Positions 7,342 to 16,060 of a stretch of DNA of 64,000 nucleotides are shown piece after piece. The translations under genes and the position numbers were made by a program. The stretch spans positions 7,688 to 71,687 of the forward strand of contig JANRLQ010000031.1 of the NCBI GenBank assembly GCA_033762375.1. Direction: 5' to 3'. This DNA comes from RDXT01 sp033762375 (lineage in GTDB: Bacteria; Bacteroidota; Bacteroidia; J057). The notes beneath the pieces were generated by a model, which was not told the DNA's origin, did no database searches, and saw only the letters and a program-made list of their open reading frames with translations. How positions within the stretch are numbered: the first letter of the stretch is position 1; each line of letters begins with the position of its first letter.

Positions 7342-10300
7342 ATGATTAACATGCTGAAAATCAAGTCCCTGTTTTTGAGCTTATTGGCCCTGATAAGCGG
7401 ATCCGGCCTATACGCGCAGGAGATGGGAAATTATTATATCCAGCAATTTACCCCACGTGAGTACAAGGCCAGCTCAGCTAACTATGCTGCGGTCCAGGAC
7501 CACAGGGGCATCTTGTATGCAGGCAACTCCCGGGGGGTACTGGAGTACGACGGAGCCTCCTGGCGCCTGATCCCCCTCAATGGCAAGGGGTCGGCATGGG
7601 CGGTCGCGCGGGACAGTGCCGGGTCGGTATACGTGGGAGGGCTGGGTGATTTTGGGTATCTGCGACCCGATCAGCGGGGGGTGCTGTACTATCAGAGTCT
7701 TAAGGGGTTTCTGCCACAGGACAAACTTGAGTTTTCGGCGGGGGTGCGGGTGCTGGGCACACACCAAGGTGCTTACTTCCACGTATATGACTCACGCAGC
7801 CTCTATCACTGGAATGGTACCCAGTTGACACAGATAGACAATTACTACGGACGTCCGGGGAGTGTATTATATATGTATGCCTGGAACAACCTGTGGCGTA
7901 TCGGTCCGGAGGGGGTCCGCATCTACCAGGGAGGAGCCTGGGTACCCGTAGAGCAGGAGCCGGGATCACTCAGCGAGTCACTGGCACTGGCAGCCCCATT
8001 TGGTACACGCAGCCTGCTGAGCTGTACGTATGAAGGGGCGCTGCAGCTGCTGGACTTTAGTGGCAGCACGCTGGTCGTCCGGAAGTTTCGGACTGAGGCT
8101 GACGGCGAACTGGCGGCTAACCAAATCTCAAGCCTCATCCCCCTCCGCAACGGGCAAATGGTCATTGGAACCGTCAAGGGGGGCGCCTATATCATATCTC
8201 CGGGAGGGCGGCTGATCCGTCGCCTGAATCAGCAAAATGGACTCCTGGACAACCTGATCATGGGAGGTATCCAGGACCATGAGGGTTCACTCTGGCTGCT
8301 GCTCTCGAAGGGTATCTCCCGTGTTGAGATGGCATCCCCCCTTACGCATCTGGGAGAGTCAAGCGGCCTGCAGGGGATCGTCATCACCGCTGCCCGTCAT
8401 CAGGGTGTGTTGTATGCCACAACACCACTCGGCGTGTTTTATCAGGATCAAGACCGGTTTTATCCTGTCCAGGGGATAGATGCCGAGTGCTGGCAACTGA
8501 CGGAGGTGCCGGATGGCAGCCGTACCCGGCTGATTGCGGCTACCGTCAAGGGCCTTTTTGAGATACAGGGGCGATACGCCCGTCCTATTGCCGACAAAAA
8601 ATGGTACACCCGCCTGCTGCCTTCAACCCGATACCCCGGCAGGGTCTATGTCATATCGGCATATACCGGTGTATTTATGATGACACTCTCCGGCGGCCAA
8701 TGGTCCCGCCTGATCCCACTGGATCTCCTCAAGGGACGATTTCGGGACATAGTGGAGACGCCCGCAGGCGATCTCTGGCTCACGGATGTCCTCAGCAAAG
8801 GATCAGCGCTACGGGTCTCAGTAGGGTCTGCCGCCCCCATCGTGCAGGAAGTGGTGCGGTATGACAGCCTGCGGGGATTGCCACCTATCAATACCATCAG
8901 CCTGGTCGGGGGTGAGCCCTGGTTTGCGACAGATCAGGGTATATACTTGTTTGACCCTGGCTCGGACAGTTTTGAGCTGCACCCGGCACTTGGCAGCGGG
9001 ACTGGCGTGACACACCTGGTTGAGGACCCGTCAGGGGGGCTTTGGCTGGAGCGACAGACTGATATCCGGCGCTGGTTTGAGTGGGCACGCCGCCAGCCAG
9101 ATGGCTCGTGGGTACGGGACTCCGTCATGCTCAGTGCCCTCTCCGATGCAGAGTTGTGGGGCAGTATTTATCCGGAAGCATCCGGGGTGACCTGGATTTG
9201 TACGCCGGAGGGATTGTATGCCTATAATACGCTGCTGGCACATACACAGGGACGCTCGCCCCAGGCTCCCCTGATCAGGCGGGTGACTGTCGCACCGGAC
9301 TCTGTCATCTATGGCGGCTACTGTACTGATGCGCTCGGCAACTGTCCTGACAGCCTGCGCCAGGGAGGCCTGGCTCCCGTCATCTCATATGCCACCAACT
9401 CCGTCACGCTGCACTGGAGTACCCCTTATTTTGGGCAAGAAACAGGCACCCGTTATAGTTTTTACCTTGCGGGCTGGGATACTCAATGGTCTCCCTGGAC
9501 GGAGGAGCGCAAAAAAGACTATACCCTGCTGCCGCCCGGAAGTTATACCTTCATGGTCAAAGCCCGCAACACCTATAACCAGGAGAGCCCTGTAGCCCGG
9601 TTTGCCTTTGTGATCCGCCCTCCCTGGTACCGGAGCCCGTGGGCATTTATTACCTATGCCCTGCTGGCCGTAGGTGTGGTGTACAGTACGGTCAAGCTCA
9701 ATACCCGGAGGCTCTACAATCAAAATGAGCACCTGGAGCGCCTCGTGTATGAGCGCACAACAGAAATCTGGGAACAACACAAAGAAATTGTCAAAAAAAC
9801 AGTCGCCCTCAAGCGGCAAAAAGAAGAGATAGCCACCCAGCATGACTTGCTGGAGCAAAAAAATGATGAGCTGACCCAAGCCATGCACCAGCTCCAAATG
9901 GCACAGTCGCACCTGATCACGACCGAAAAAATGGCCTCACTCGGGCAGCTCACGGCGGGTATCGCCCATGAAATCAACAACCCCATCAACTACGTCCGGG
10001 GCAATGTAGGCCCGCTAAAACGAGACTTTGAGGAGATCCGGACCCTGTTTGAGCACCTGACTGCCCTGCGAAACCTCCCCAATCCAACGCCAGAAGTACA
10101 GAAGCTGCTCGCCTATGCAGAAGAAATTGAGGCTGACGAACTCTTTAAGGAGATGGACCTCCTTCTCAAAGGTATTGAAGAAGGCGCCACCCGCACCCGG
10201 GAGATCGTCGAGGGCCTGAAAATTTTCTCCAGAAGCGATCAGGATACCTTCAAACACGCAGACCTGCACGCAGGACTCAATGCGACCCTGCGTCTGCTCA

Positions 10301-10794
10301 AAAACAAACTCAAAGACCGTATCGCGGTCGTCACAGACCTGGATGATGCCCTGCCAAGCATAGAGTGCCTCCCCGGTAAGCTCAACCAGGTATTTATGAA
10401 CATCATGACCAATGCCATTGACGCCATCGAGGCAAGGGCCACCCAGCGACCAGAGACCGTGCAGGACGGCATCCTCGGCCAGTTGACGATCCGTACGGAC
10501 TTTGGGAAGGGGTGTCTCCCGCATCACACTGACTGCGTCAGGGTCTTTATCAAAGACAACGGCGAAGGGATGCCCGCTGAAGTCCGGGAGCATATCTTTG
10601 AGCCGTTTTTCACCACCAAAGACGTAGGCCAAGGCACCGGGCTGGGGCTTGCCATTACCTTCGGGATCGTAGAAAAACACCAGGGCACCATCTCTGTCGA
10701 GAGCGAACCCGGCAAGGGCACCACCTTTATCATCACGCTCCCGATCCGCCAGCAGACCGACGAAGCACTCACCTCCGAATCCCTCAGCTCCTGA
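7342..10794 (+). CDS. Propeller-Y_Y_Y sensor histidine kinase
   Basis: An 1150-residue sensor. In order: signal peptide (LFLSLLALISGSGLYA), about 650 residues of two-component-regulator propeller repeats in the periplasm, a Y_Y_Y domain (about 690-760), one membrane helix near 770, a coiled coil, and a kinase core. The phospho-acceptor is His876 in GIAHEINNP. The ATPase domain shows the N box (MTNAIDAIE) and the G boxes (DNGEGMP, GQGTGLGLA). Unlike many SusC/D-linked hybrid sensors it has no receiver or AraC output of its own. It ends two bases before the next gene, which supplies a receiver, so phosphate likely flows to the downstream REC proteins. The start may instead be the ATG at 7351. 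Confidence 0.9.
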   Translation: MINMLKIKSLFLSLLALISGSGLYAQEMGNYYIQQFTPREYKASSANYAAVQDHRGILYAGNSRGVLEYDGASWRLIPLNGKGSAWAVARDSAGSVYVGGLGDFGYLRPDQRGVLYYQSLKGFLPQDKLEFSAGVRVLGTHQGAYFHVYDSRSLYHWNGTQLTQIDNYYGRPGSVLYMYAWNNLWRIGPEGVRIYQGGAWVPVEQEPGSLSESLALAAPFGTRSLLSCTYEGALQLLDFSGSTLVVRKFRTEADGELAANQISSLIPLRNGQMVIGTVKGGAYIISPGGRLIRRLNQQNGLLDNLIMGGIQDHEGSLWLLLSKGISRVEMASPLTHLGESSGLQGIVITAARHQGVLYATTPLGVFYQDQDRFYPVQGIDAECWQLTEVPDGSRTRLIAATVKGLFEIQGRYARPIADKKWYTRLLPSTRYPGRVYVISAYTGVFMMTLSGGQWSRLIPLDLLKGRFRDIVETPAGDLWLTDVLSKGSALRVSVGSAAPIVQEVVRYDSLRGLPPINTISLVGGEPWFATDQGIYLFDPGSDSFELHPALGSGTGVTHLVEDPSGGLWLERQTDIRRWFEWARRQPDGSWVRDSVMLSALSDAELWGSIYPEASGVTWICTPEGLYAYNTLLAHTQGRSPQAPLIRRVTVAPDSVIYGGYCTDALGNCPDSLRQGGLAPVISYATNSVTLHWSTPYFGQETGTRYSFYLAGWDTQWSPWTEERKKDYTLLPPGSYTFMVKARNTYNQESPVARFAFVIRPPWYRSPWAFITYALLAVGVVYSTVKLNTRRLYNQNEHLERLVYERTTEIWEQHKEIVKKTVALKRQKEEIATQHDLLEQKNDELTQAMHQLQMAQSHLITTEKMASLGQLTAGIAHEINNPINYVRGNVGPLKRDFEEIRTLFEHLTALRNLPNPTPEVQKLLAYAEEIEADELFKEMDLLLKGIEEGATRTREIVEGLKIFSRSDQDTFKHADLHAGLNATLRLLKNKLKDRIAVVTDLDDALPSIECLPGKLNQVFMNIMTNAIDAIEARATQRPETVQDGILGQLTIRTDFGKGCLPHHTDCVRVFIKDNGEGMPAEVREHIFEPFFTTKDVGQGTGLGLAITFGIVEKHQGTISVESEPGKGTTFIITLPIRQQTDEALTSESLSS

Positions 10795-10796
10795 TC

Positions 10797-11810
10797 ATGA
10801 CTTCCACACATATCCTGTATGTTGATGACGAGACCAGCAACCTGAGCGCATTTAAGGCTGCTTTCAGGCGGGACTTCCAGGTGATCACGGCCAGCAGCGG
10901 TGCCGAAGGGCTGCGGCTGCTCGCTACATCGCCCGTCGCCGTGGTCGTCACAGACCAGCGTATGCCGGAGATGACCGGGGTCGAGTTTCTGGAGCAGCTT
11001 CAGGCTGCGTATCCAGACACCATCCGGATAGTGATGACAGGATACGCTGATATTCAGGCGATTATAGATGCCATCAACAAAGGGCATATCTACTACTACA
11101 TCGCCAAGCCGTGGAAATACGAAAGCCTGCGCCCGGTCCTGGCGAATGCCCTGGATACCTACCGCCTCAAAACAGAAAACCGGTCATTGCATGAGGCTAA
11201 TGCCCAACTCCAGCTCGATACAGCCCTGCTGGAACGGGCACGGGTACAGGCACAGTATGAATCTCTGAAAAATCAGGTCAATCCACACTTCCTCTTTAAT
11301 TCGCTGAATGTCCTCAGCTCCCTGGTACATGAAGACCCCGACCTGGCGGAGACTTTTATTTCGCGCCTCACACGGGTGTACCGATACGTACTGGAGGTAC
11401 ACCACCTGGACCTGGTCTCGCTTGATACTGAGCTCCAGTGTATGACACATTATTTGTTTCTCCATCAGGTGCGTTTTGGCAACAATCTTCAGGTCTATAC
11501 CGAGATAGATCCGGCGCTGAGAAACTGGCAGGTGCCCCCGCTTTCGCTCCAGCTGCTGGCTGAAAATGCCCTCAAGCACAATATTGTCTCCCGCGGACAA
11601 CCCCTGACGCTGGAGGTCGTAACGACAGATCAGACCCTGCTCATCCGCAATACCTGGCAACCCCGTGAAACCCAGGCACCCTCTACCGGGATGGGTCTCA
11701 ACAACCTGCGGGAGCGGTACCAGTTTTTTTCGCAGACGCCCGTGACTGCCGGACGGGAAAACAATTACTTCTGTGTGCGGATTCCGTTGATCCCCCCGAC
11801 GGTATCCTAG
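10797..11810 (+). CDS. Receiver-LytS-type histidine kinase
   Basis: A 337-residue protein with a receiver domain first (acidic pair D10-D11, phospho-acceptor D53 in VVTDQRMP, Lys in IAKPW). A PF06580-type histidine kinase follows, with the acceptor His in NPHFLFNSLN and an ATPase domain (LLAENALKHN, GMGLNNLRERY). There is no membrane segment. It starts 2 bp after the sensor kinase stop. Its receiver is closely similar to that of the next gene (shared blocks ILYVDDE, FRRD, TDQRMP, MTGV, KPW), so one receiver probably arose by duplication. The arrangement suggests a relay: sensor, receiver-kinase, receiver-cyclase. Confidence 0.88.
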   Translation: MTSTHILYVDDETSNLSAFKAAFRRDFQVITASSGAEGLRLLATSPVAVVVTDQRMPEMTGVEFLEQLQAAYPDTIRIVMTGYADIQAIIDAINKGHIYYYIAKPWKYESLRPVLANALDTYRLKTENRSLHEANAQLQLDTALLERARVQAQYESLKNQVNPHFLFNSLNVLSSLVHEDPDLAETFISRLTRVYRYVLEVHHLDLVSLDTELQCMTHYLFLHQVRFGNNLQVYTEIDPALRNWQVPPLSLQLLAENALKHNIVSRGQPLTLEVVTTDQTLLIRNTWQPRETQAPSTGMGLNNLRERYQFFSQTPVTAGRENNYFCVRIPLIPPTVS

Positions 11811-11852
11811 CAGTCCTGCGTATCTTGCGCTTTTTGATTCCACCTTTTTGTG

Positions 11853-11859
11853 TACCTTA
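11853..11859 (+). promoter_or_regulatory. Possible internal promoter box (TACCTTA)
   Basis: TACCTTA lies 21 bp before the cyclase ATG at 11881, which would allow the cyclase to be transcribed separately from the two kinases. Confidence 0.3.
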
Positions 11860-11880
11860 CCCTCAGAATACGCTGAGCCG

Positions 11881-12966
11881 ATGAAAGATTTTTCCATTCT
11901 GTACGTTGACGATGAGCTCCAAAACATCATCTCTTTCCGTGCTACCTTCCGGCGCGACTATACCATTCATACAGCCCAGAGTGGAAAAGAGGGAATCGAA
12001 ATCCTCCATACCCATCCCGTCAACCTGATCATCACAGATCAGCGTATGCCTGGCATGACTGGGGTACAGTTCCTGGAACAGACCGTAGCCGAGTATCCGG
12101 ATGTGATCCGGATGGTACTGACGGGCTTCAGTGACATGGAGGCGATCATCAACCTGATCAACAGCGGGCGTATCTTCCGCTACATCACCAAACCCTGGGA
12201 TGAAAACGAGCTCCGCATGACCATCGAAAATGCGCGACAGCTCTACCTCCTCCAGCAAAACAACCAGCGCCTGGTCTCTGAGCTCAAAACCCGGATGGAG
12301 GAGCAGGAACGTACCCTCAAGTTGTTTATGAAGTATGTGCCCGAGTCTGTGGTCGAAAAAGCCCTGCGCAACTCTGCCGACTCGATATTTGATGGCGAAA
12401 CCAAAGATATTGCGGTACTGTTCTGTGACATACGGGGCTTCACGCCGATGAGCGAGATACTGACCCCCAAGGAAGTCGTGGCATTCCTCAATGATTACTA
12501 TGGGATCATGTCAGAAGTCATCAACCGGCACAACGGGATGGTGAATCAGTTTGTGGGAGATGAAATTTTTGCCTGCTTTGGGGCCCCCCTGGCCACCCAA
12601 AACAATGAACAAAACGCCGTCCTCTGCGCCATTGAGATGATGAGCCGCCGCGAAATCCTCAACGCCAGATACCGCGACCGGGTAGGCCGCGAGATTGAAA
12701 TGGGGATCGGCATCAATGCGGGCGAAGCAGTCGCCGGAAACCTCGGCTCCGCTGACAAACTCGCCTACTCCGTCACTGGCGATACGGTCAATACCGGCAA
12801 ACGCATCGAAACCCTCACCAAAGAATTTCCCAATGCCATCCTGATCAACAAACCCGTCTACGAAAAAGTAAGCCACCTCATCCAGGCCCGTGCCTGGGAT
12901 CCGATTGAGGTCAGAGGCAAAAAAGAAAAAATACAAGTATACGAAGTCACGGGCCGGGCCATCTGA
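11881..12966 (+). CDS. Receiver-class III adenylate/guanylate cyclase
   Basis: A 361-residue soluble protein: receiver domain (D10-D11, D53, Lys in TKPW), a coiled-coil linker (about 125-150) and a class III nucleotidyl cyclase catalytic domain. Both metal Asp residues are present (D183 in LFCDIRGFT, D227 in FVGDEIF), as are the transition-state Asn304 and Arg308 in GDTVNTGKR. The residue at the usual adenine-selecting Lys position is Gln223 (MVNQFVGD), so substrate choice is uncertain. The ATG at 11881 aligns the start with the homologous receiver in the preceding gene; the frame is open upstream only through a TTG. Output is probably a cyclic nucleotide controlled by phosphorylation. Confidence 0.88.
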   Translation: MKDFSILYVDDELQNIISFRATFRRDYTIHTAQSGKEGIEILHTHPVNLIITDQRMPGMTGVQFLEQTVAEYPDVIRMVLTGFSDMEAIINLINSGRIFRYITKPWDENELRMTIENARQLYLLQQNNQRLVSELKTRMEEQERTLKLFMKYVPESVVEKALRNSADSIFDGETKDIAVLFCDIRGFTPMSEILTPKEVVAFLNDYYGIMSEVINRHNGMVNQFVGDEIFACFGAPLATQNNEQNAVLCAIEMMSRREILNARYRDRVGREIEMGIGINAGEAVAGNLGSADKLAYSVTGDTVNTGKRIETLTKEFPNAILINKPVYEKVSHLIQARAWDPIEVRGKKEKIQVYEVTGRAI

Positions 12967-13498
12967 AGCCCTTAGCCCAAAATATTACCTGCTATATGTC
13001 CCTGTTTAGGCCACTATTACAGCCGTAGTGGTAATTATGCTGTCACATATTATTCCGATTCGTAATTTTTTATATAAAAAACATCACTTTAATCCGGCGC
13101 AGGGGGTACGTAGGAAATTTTCAAAAAAATGCGCAGTTTCTAGCGACAAGATCAACCCTAGCCAATCCCTTACGCAGGTTTTGGCAGGAAATACGTTCCT
13201 CCGTATCTTTCTTCATTTGCAATTTTGAGCGAAAATGTTGACTTTTGACGTGAAACCACAACTTCGCAAAACGTAAAATGGTGCATTTTTCTCCTAAACA
13301 TTACATCAGGATAAGTACATAAGCTTTTCCTAGTAATTTAGGGGTGTGGGGATTTATCATCTGTCAGTACCTGAGACTCACATGCAGGCCCGCCCTGTAA
13401 GTGAATGTTTCCCTTGCTCATTCTATTTCTTGCTCTTATTACATAACTTTTCACGGCTTACTGTAGCAGTAGCAGTAGGCCTCAGACATCTAGCAGGT
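12967..13498. other. Long AT-rich intergenic region
   Basis: About 530 bp without a convincing gene. It is more AT-rich than its surroundings and contains a TATCTTTC box at 13204-13211 and a weak inverted repeat CCACTA/TAGTGG near 13011-13031. A 66-codon open frame at 13028-13228 has no recognisable features. Confidence 0.5.
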
Positions 13499-14107
13499 AT
13501 GAAACGTTCGTTATGTCTGGCCGTAACGCTCATGCTGAGCCTTACTATCCCTGTCTCGGCCCAGTCGGTGCGGGATGAGGCGACCAGAGATGTTATCCGG
13601 CAAGCTGAGGCAACACCTGTGATCGTGGCGCTTCAGGCGACATCTGAGACAATGGGAGAAATAACCTGGGCACATGAGAGCCAGGATATCGCCTATTATA
13701 TTGTCCGTATGTCCACACCCGCCCATCCTGCTTATACATTTGTCAGCGGGACACGCGCCGGCACCGGCACTCGCCACACGCTGCCTGTCATGCTGAGCCC
13801 AGCTGCATCTTACCGGGTGTATGCTGAAAAAACGGATGGCACCATTATCATCTCCAAGGCGTTTAGCCTGCCTGCTCCGCTTGTGGTCCATCCCAATCCT
13901 GCTACCCAAACATTGTCATTCATCCTGCCTGCTCCCGATGCGGACCAGGTGGTGATCTATGACCTCAACGGACGCGTACACCTGCGCCTCCGACTCCAGC
14001 CTGAGCACGCTCCGTTCGCAGATGTATCTGCACTGCCAGCAGGGATGTACCGTGTATGCCTCTCCAGCCCAAGCCAGTCCTGGGAAACCACGTTCGTCCG
14101 CCCATAA
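13499..14107 (+). CDS. Secreted protein with T9SS type A sorting domain
   Basis: A 202-residue protein with a signal peptide (MKRSLCLAVTLMLSLTIPVSA). About 100 residues of fibronectin-III-like beta sequence follow (ASYRVYAEKTDG), then a C-terminal type A sorting domain of the type IX secretion system: VHPNPATQTL, VVIYDLNGRV, LPAGMYRVCL and a terminal VRP. The frame is open to 13346, but the ATG at 13499 begins the signal peptide and is the sensible start. It is expected to cross the outer membrane via T9SS and become surface-attached or released. No enzymatic domain is visible; a small adhesin-like role is only a guess. Confidence 0.8.
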   Translation: MKRSLCLAVTLMLSLTIPVSAQSVRDEATRDVIRQAEATPVIVALQATSETMGEITWAHESQDIAYYIVRMSTPAHPAYTFVSGTRAGTGTRHTLPVMLSPAASYRVYAEKTDGTIIISKAFSLPAPLVVHPNPATQTLSFILPAPDADQVVIYDLNGRVHLRLRLQPEHAPFADVSALPAGMYRVCLSSPSQSWETTFVRP

Positions 14108-14309
14108 CCTGTATTCCACCCATTGGGTGAAACGTTTTGATGCTGGCCCGTCTCCTGACGGGCTTACTCCATTAGGGGCTATCCTCACTACACGATTGGT
14201 CGGTAGTGCAGCACGTATGCCCATACAGGGTACACGTACATACATGCAGCCATAACCCGGCCTCAGGTCCTCCGTTTCAGAGGTATAGACTCTTTAATTC
14301 TTCTGATCC

Positions 14310-14672
14310 ATGAAACGTGTCACCTTTTTCGCTGTATGCTTGCTGATGTTGGGCAGCTCTGCTTTTGCCCAGATGAATACCAGCCGTTGGGATCATGCGC
14401 AGCAGCAGTTGCTCACCCTGAGAAAAGTGGATAAGTCCACCCTCACACACGCTGAAAAACGCGACCTGCGCCGCCAGAAAAATTATTGGCGCATGGTTAT
14501 CAACCAGGAAGAGCAAAACAGATATGCCGGTAGCGCGTGGACGTATGGTAGTCCTTACTATACGCCGGGGCGTTATGGATATTATTACCAGGGGGTGCCT
14601 TCCCGCCGCTACTACCGTCCGGCACCGGTGCCTCCGACCTATTGCCCTCCCTATCGTCCGGCTCGCCCCTGA
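14310..14672 (+). CDS. Small secreted Tyr/Pro-rich protein
   Basis: A 120-residue protein with a clear signal peptide (MKRVTFFAVCLLMLGSSAFA). A charged helical stretch (about 25-70) is followed by a low-complexity tail rich in Tyr, Pro, Gly and Arg (YYYQGVPSRRYYRP, PAPVPPTYCPP). No family is recognised. The gene ends before a strong hairpin terminator and is preceded by 200 bp without a gene. Tails of this kind are seen in envelope-associated proteins, but nothing here shows function. Confidence 0.65.
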   Translation: MKRVTFFAVCLLMLGSSAFAQMNTSRWDHAQQQLLTLRKVDKSTLTHAEKRDLRRQKNYWRMVINQEEQNRYAGSAWTYGSPYYTPGRYGYYYQGVPSRRYYRPAPVPPTYCPPYRPARP

Positions 14673-14710
14673 CCGATGCACGGGTAACCCTTGATCGGTA
14701 TGCCTCAAAA

Positions 14711-14741
14711 AAAAGCCCGCTCAGTACATGAGCGGGCTTTT
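14711..14741. terminator. Bidirectional terminator hairpin
   Basis: Perfect 13-bp arms (AAAAGCCCGCTCA / TGAGCGGGCTTTT) around a 5-nt loop, with A and T runs on both sides, between convergent genes. Confidence 0.88.
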
Positions 14742-14758
14742 GTACATATATACCTGGA

Positions 14759-15712
14759 TCAGAGCCCATCTCCCAGGCCCAGATCTGCGCGTTTGCTCAG
14801 GTCAGTATTGTGATTGAGGGTCCAGTAGGGGGCCAGGATACGCTTGCGCAGGGTGGCGCGTGTCGTGAGTACGGGGCTGTCAGGGCTCCACCCATCCGGA
14901 TAGGACTCCTCCCAGGAGGTTATCTCATGCGGGAAGGCCTTATTAAAGTTGATCTTGAGGGATCGGTTGGCGGCTTCATACGTCAGGGTATAGGTCATCA
15001 CCCCTGCTTGCTCAGTGAGGGCCAGGGTAGCAGCCTGGGGCTCGATAGGCCGGTGTTTGAGGCGGCTGTAAAAAGCACCGGGGATCAGGGTTACCTTCCC
15101 GGTAGGCAGGCGATCCGGCGCGATACGGATCAGCGTCCAGAGTTCGTCCTCCAGCAGGGCTAGCGGCAGTTTTTTGTCCTCATCCCCTTCAGACTCAAAG
15201 TATGAGAACCCCCGCAGGCGATAGTGGTCTTTGTCCAGGTTGAGCTGATTAAATACATGGCCACACCACTCCTGGACCGTCATCGTGGTTTTGACGGACC
15301 GGGGCTCCCGCAGGTAGTCCGTAGGCGTAAACACAGACAACATCAGGGAATAAGGGTAAATACCCGTCAGAAATTTTTTGGTCATGTTCAGCTTGAGCAC
15401 AGGGAGCCGGTCTGCACCTGCGGCCTCCGCGTTGTCAAGTTTCACCTGTTTGGAGCGGGAGAAGTCTTCTGTCACAAATACCAGGACGGCTTCGCCCTGG
15501 CGGAGCTCGCCATAACGGGCTTGCTCCAGGTCATAGCTGCTCAGCTCTGCGAGTCCCTGGTACCAATAATCACCCAGGGGGGGAGCTGATGCCACAGCAG
15601 CTGCTGTGCTGATGCCAGCGGGGGCCTCTGACGAGGCGGCGGGCTGCGCTCCACAGCTTGCCAAAAGCAGGAGCACAGGGAGTAGCCCGCAAACTACCAT
15701 ATGGTTACGCAT
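14759..15712 (-). CDS. Conserved Bacteroidota lipoprotein (often labelled Maf-like)
   Basis: A 317-residue lipoprotein with a lipobox LLASCG at the end of its signal peptide. The body carries the conserved blocks DYWYQGLAELSSYDLEQARYG, VFVTEDFS, LNMTKKFLTGIYPYS, VQEWCGH and SYFESEGDEDKKLP. I recognise these from a widespread Bacteroidota family that databases often annotate as septum formation inhibitor Maf, although it lacks the Maf nucleotide-phosphatase fold. The ATG at 15712 places the lipobox correctly; an upstream in-frame start at 15754 would add 14 residues. Function is unknown; an envelope location is well supported. Confidence 0.75.
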   Translation of the reverse strand: MRNHMVVCGLLPVLLLLASCGAQPAASSEAPAGISTAAAVASAPPLGDYWYQGLAELSSYDLEQARYGELRQGEAVLVFVTEDFSRSKQVKLDNAEAAGADRLPVLKLNMTKKFLTGIYPYSLMLSVFTPTDYLREPRSVKTTMTVQEWCGHVFNQLNLDKDHYRLRGFSYFESEGDEDKKLPLALLEDELWTLIRIAPDRLPTGKVTLIPGAFYSRLKHRPIEPQAATLALTEQAGVMTYTLTYEAANRSLKINFNKAFPHEITSWEESYPDGWSPDSPVLTTRATLRKRILAPYWTLNHNTDLSKRADLGLGDGL

Positions 15713-15770
15713 ATATACAAGGTGTAAATGAAATACCAACTTACGAACGCTCACTACGAATGCTACGAGG

Positions 15771-15778
15771 TAAAGATA
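15771..15778 (-). promoter_or_regulatory. Probable -7 promoter box (TATCTTTA)
   Basis: On the minus strand TATCTTTA lies about 58 bp before the lipoprotein ATG at 15712. Confidence 0.35.
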
Positions 15779-15920
15779 ACCTGAAAACCAGAATTTCGTT
15801 CATAGCATAGCTCAAATATACAACCCCGAAACCCCACAAAGCGTCCCCTGGACGACAGTCTGCCACCGGATACCCGCATGACCAGTCCGCTGATCCAGCC
15901 ATTCGTACAGAAAAGGTACA

Positions 15921-15953
15921 TTTGTGTGATTACGGTACTTATTTTGTACCTTC
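15921..15953 (+). promoter_or_regulatory. Bacteroidota-type promoter (TTTG / TACCTTC)
   Basis: TTTG at 15921-15924 and TACCTTC at 15947-15953 are 22 bp apart, close to the usual -33/-7 spacing. This gives a 5' untranslated region of about 100 nt before the ATG at 16061. Confidence 0.4.
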
Positions 15954-16060
15954 ACCTGAACGGGATCGCGCTCCTTCCTGCCCACTGCCCATGCATACAG
16001 CCTGATAGGCGCTGGGCTGGAACAGCGTAACACCGGATCATTATTAACCGAAGCGGTATT

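Noticed and set aside
13028..13228. Possible 66-residue protein in the intergenic region
   Set aside because: No signal peptide, domain or promoter placement; composition resembles non-coding AT-rich DNA.
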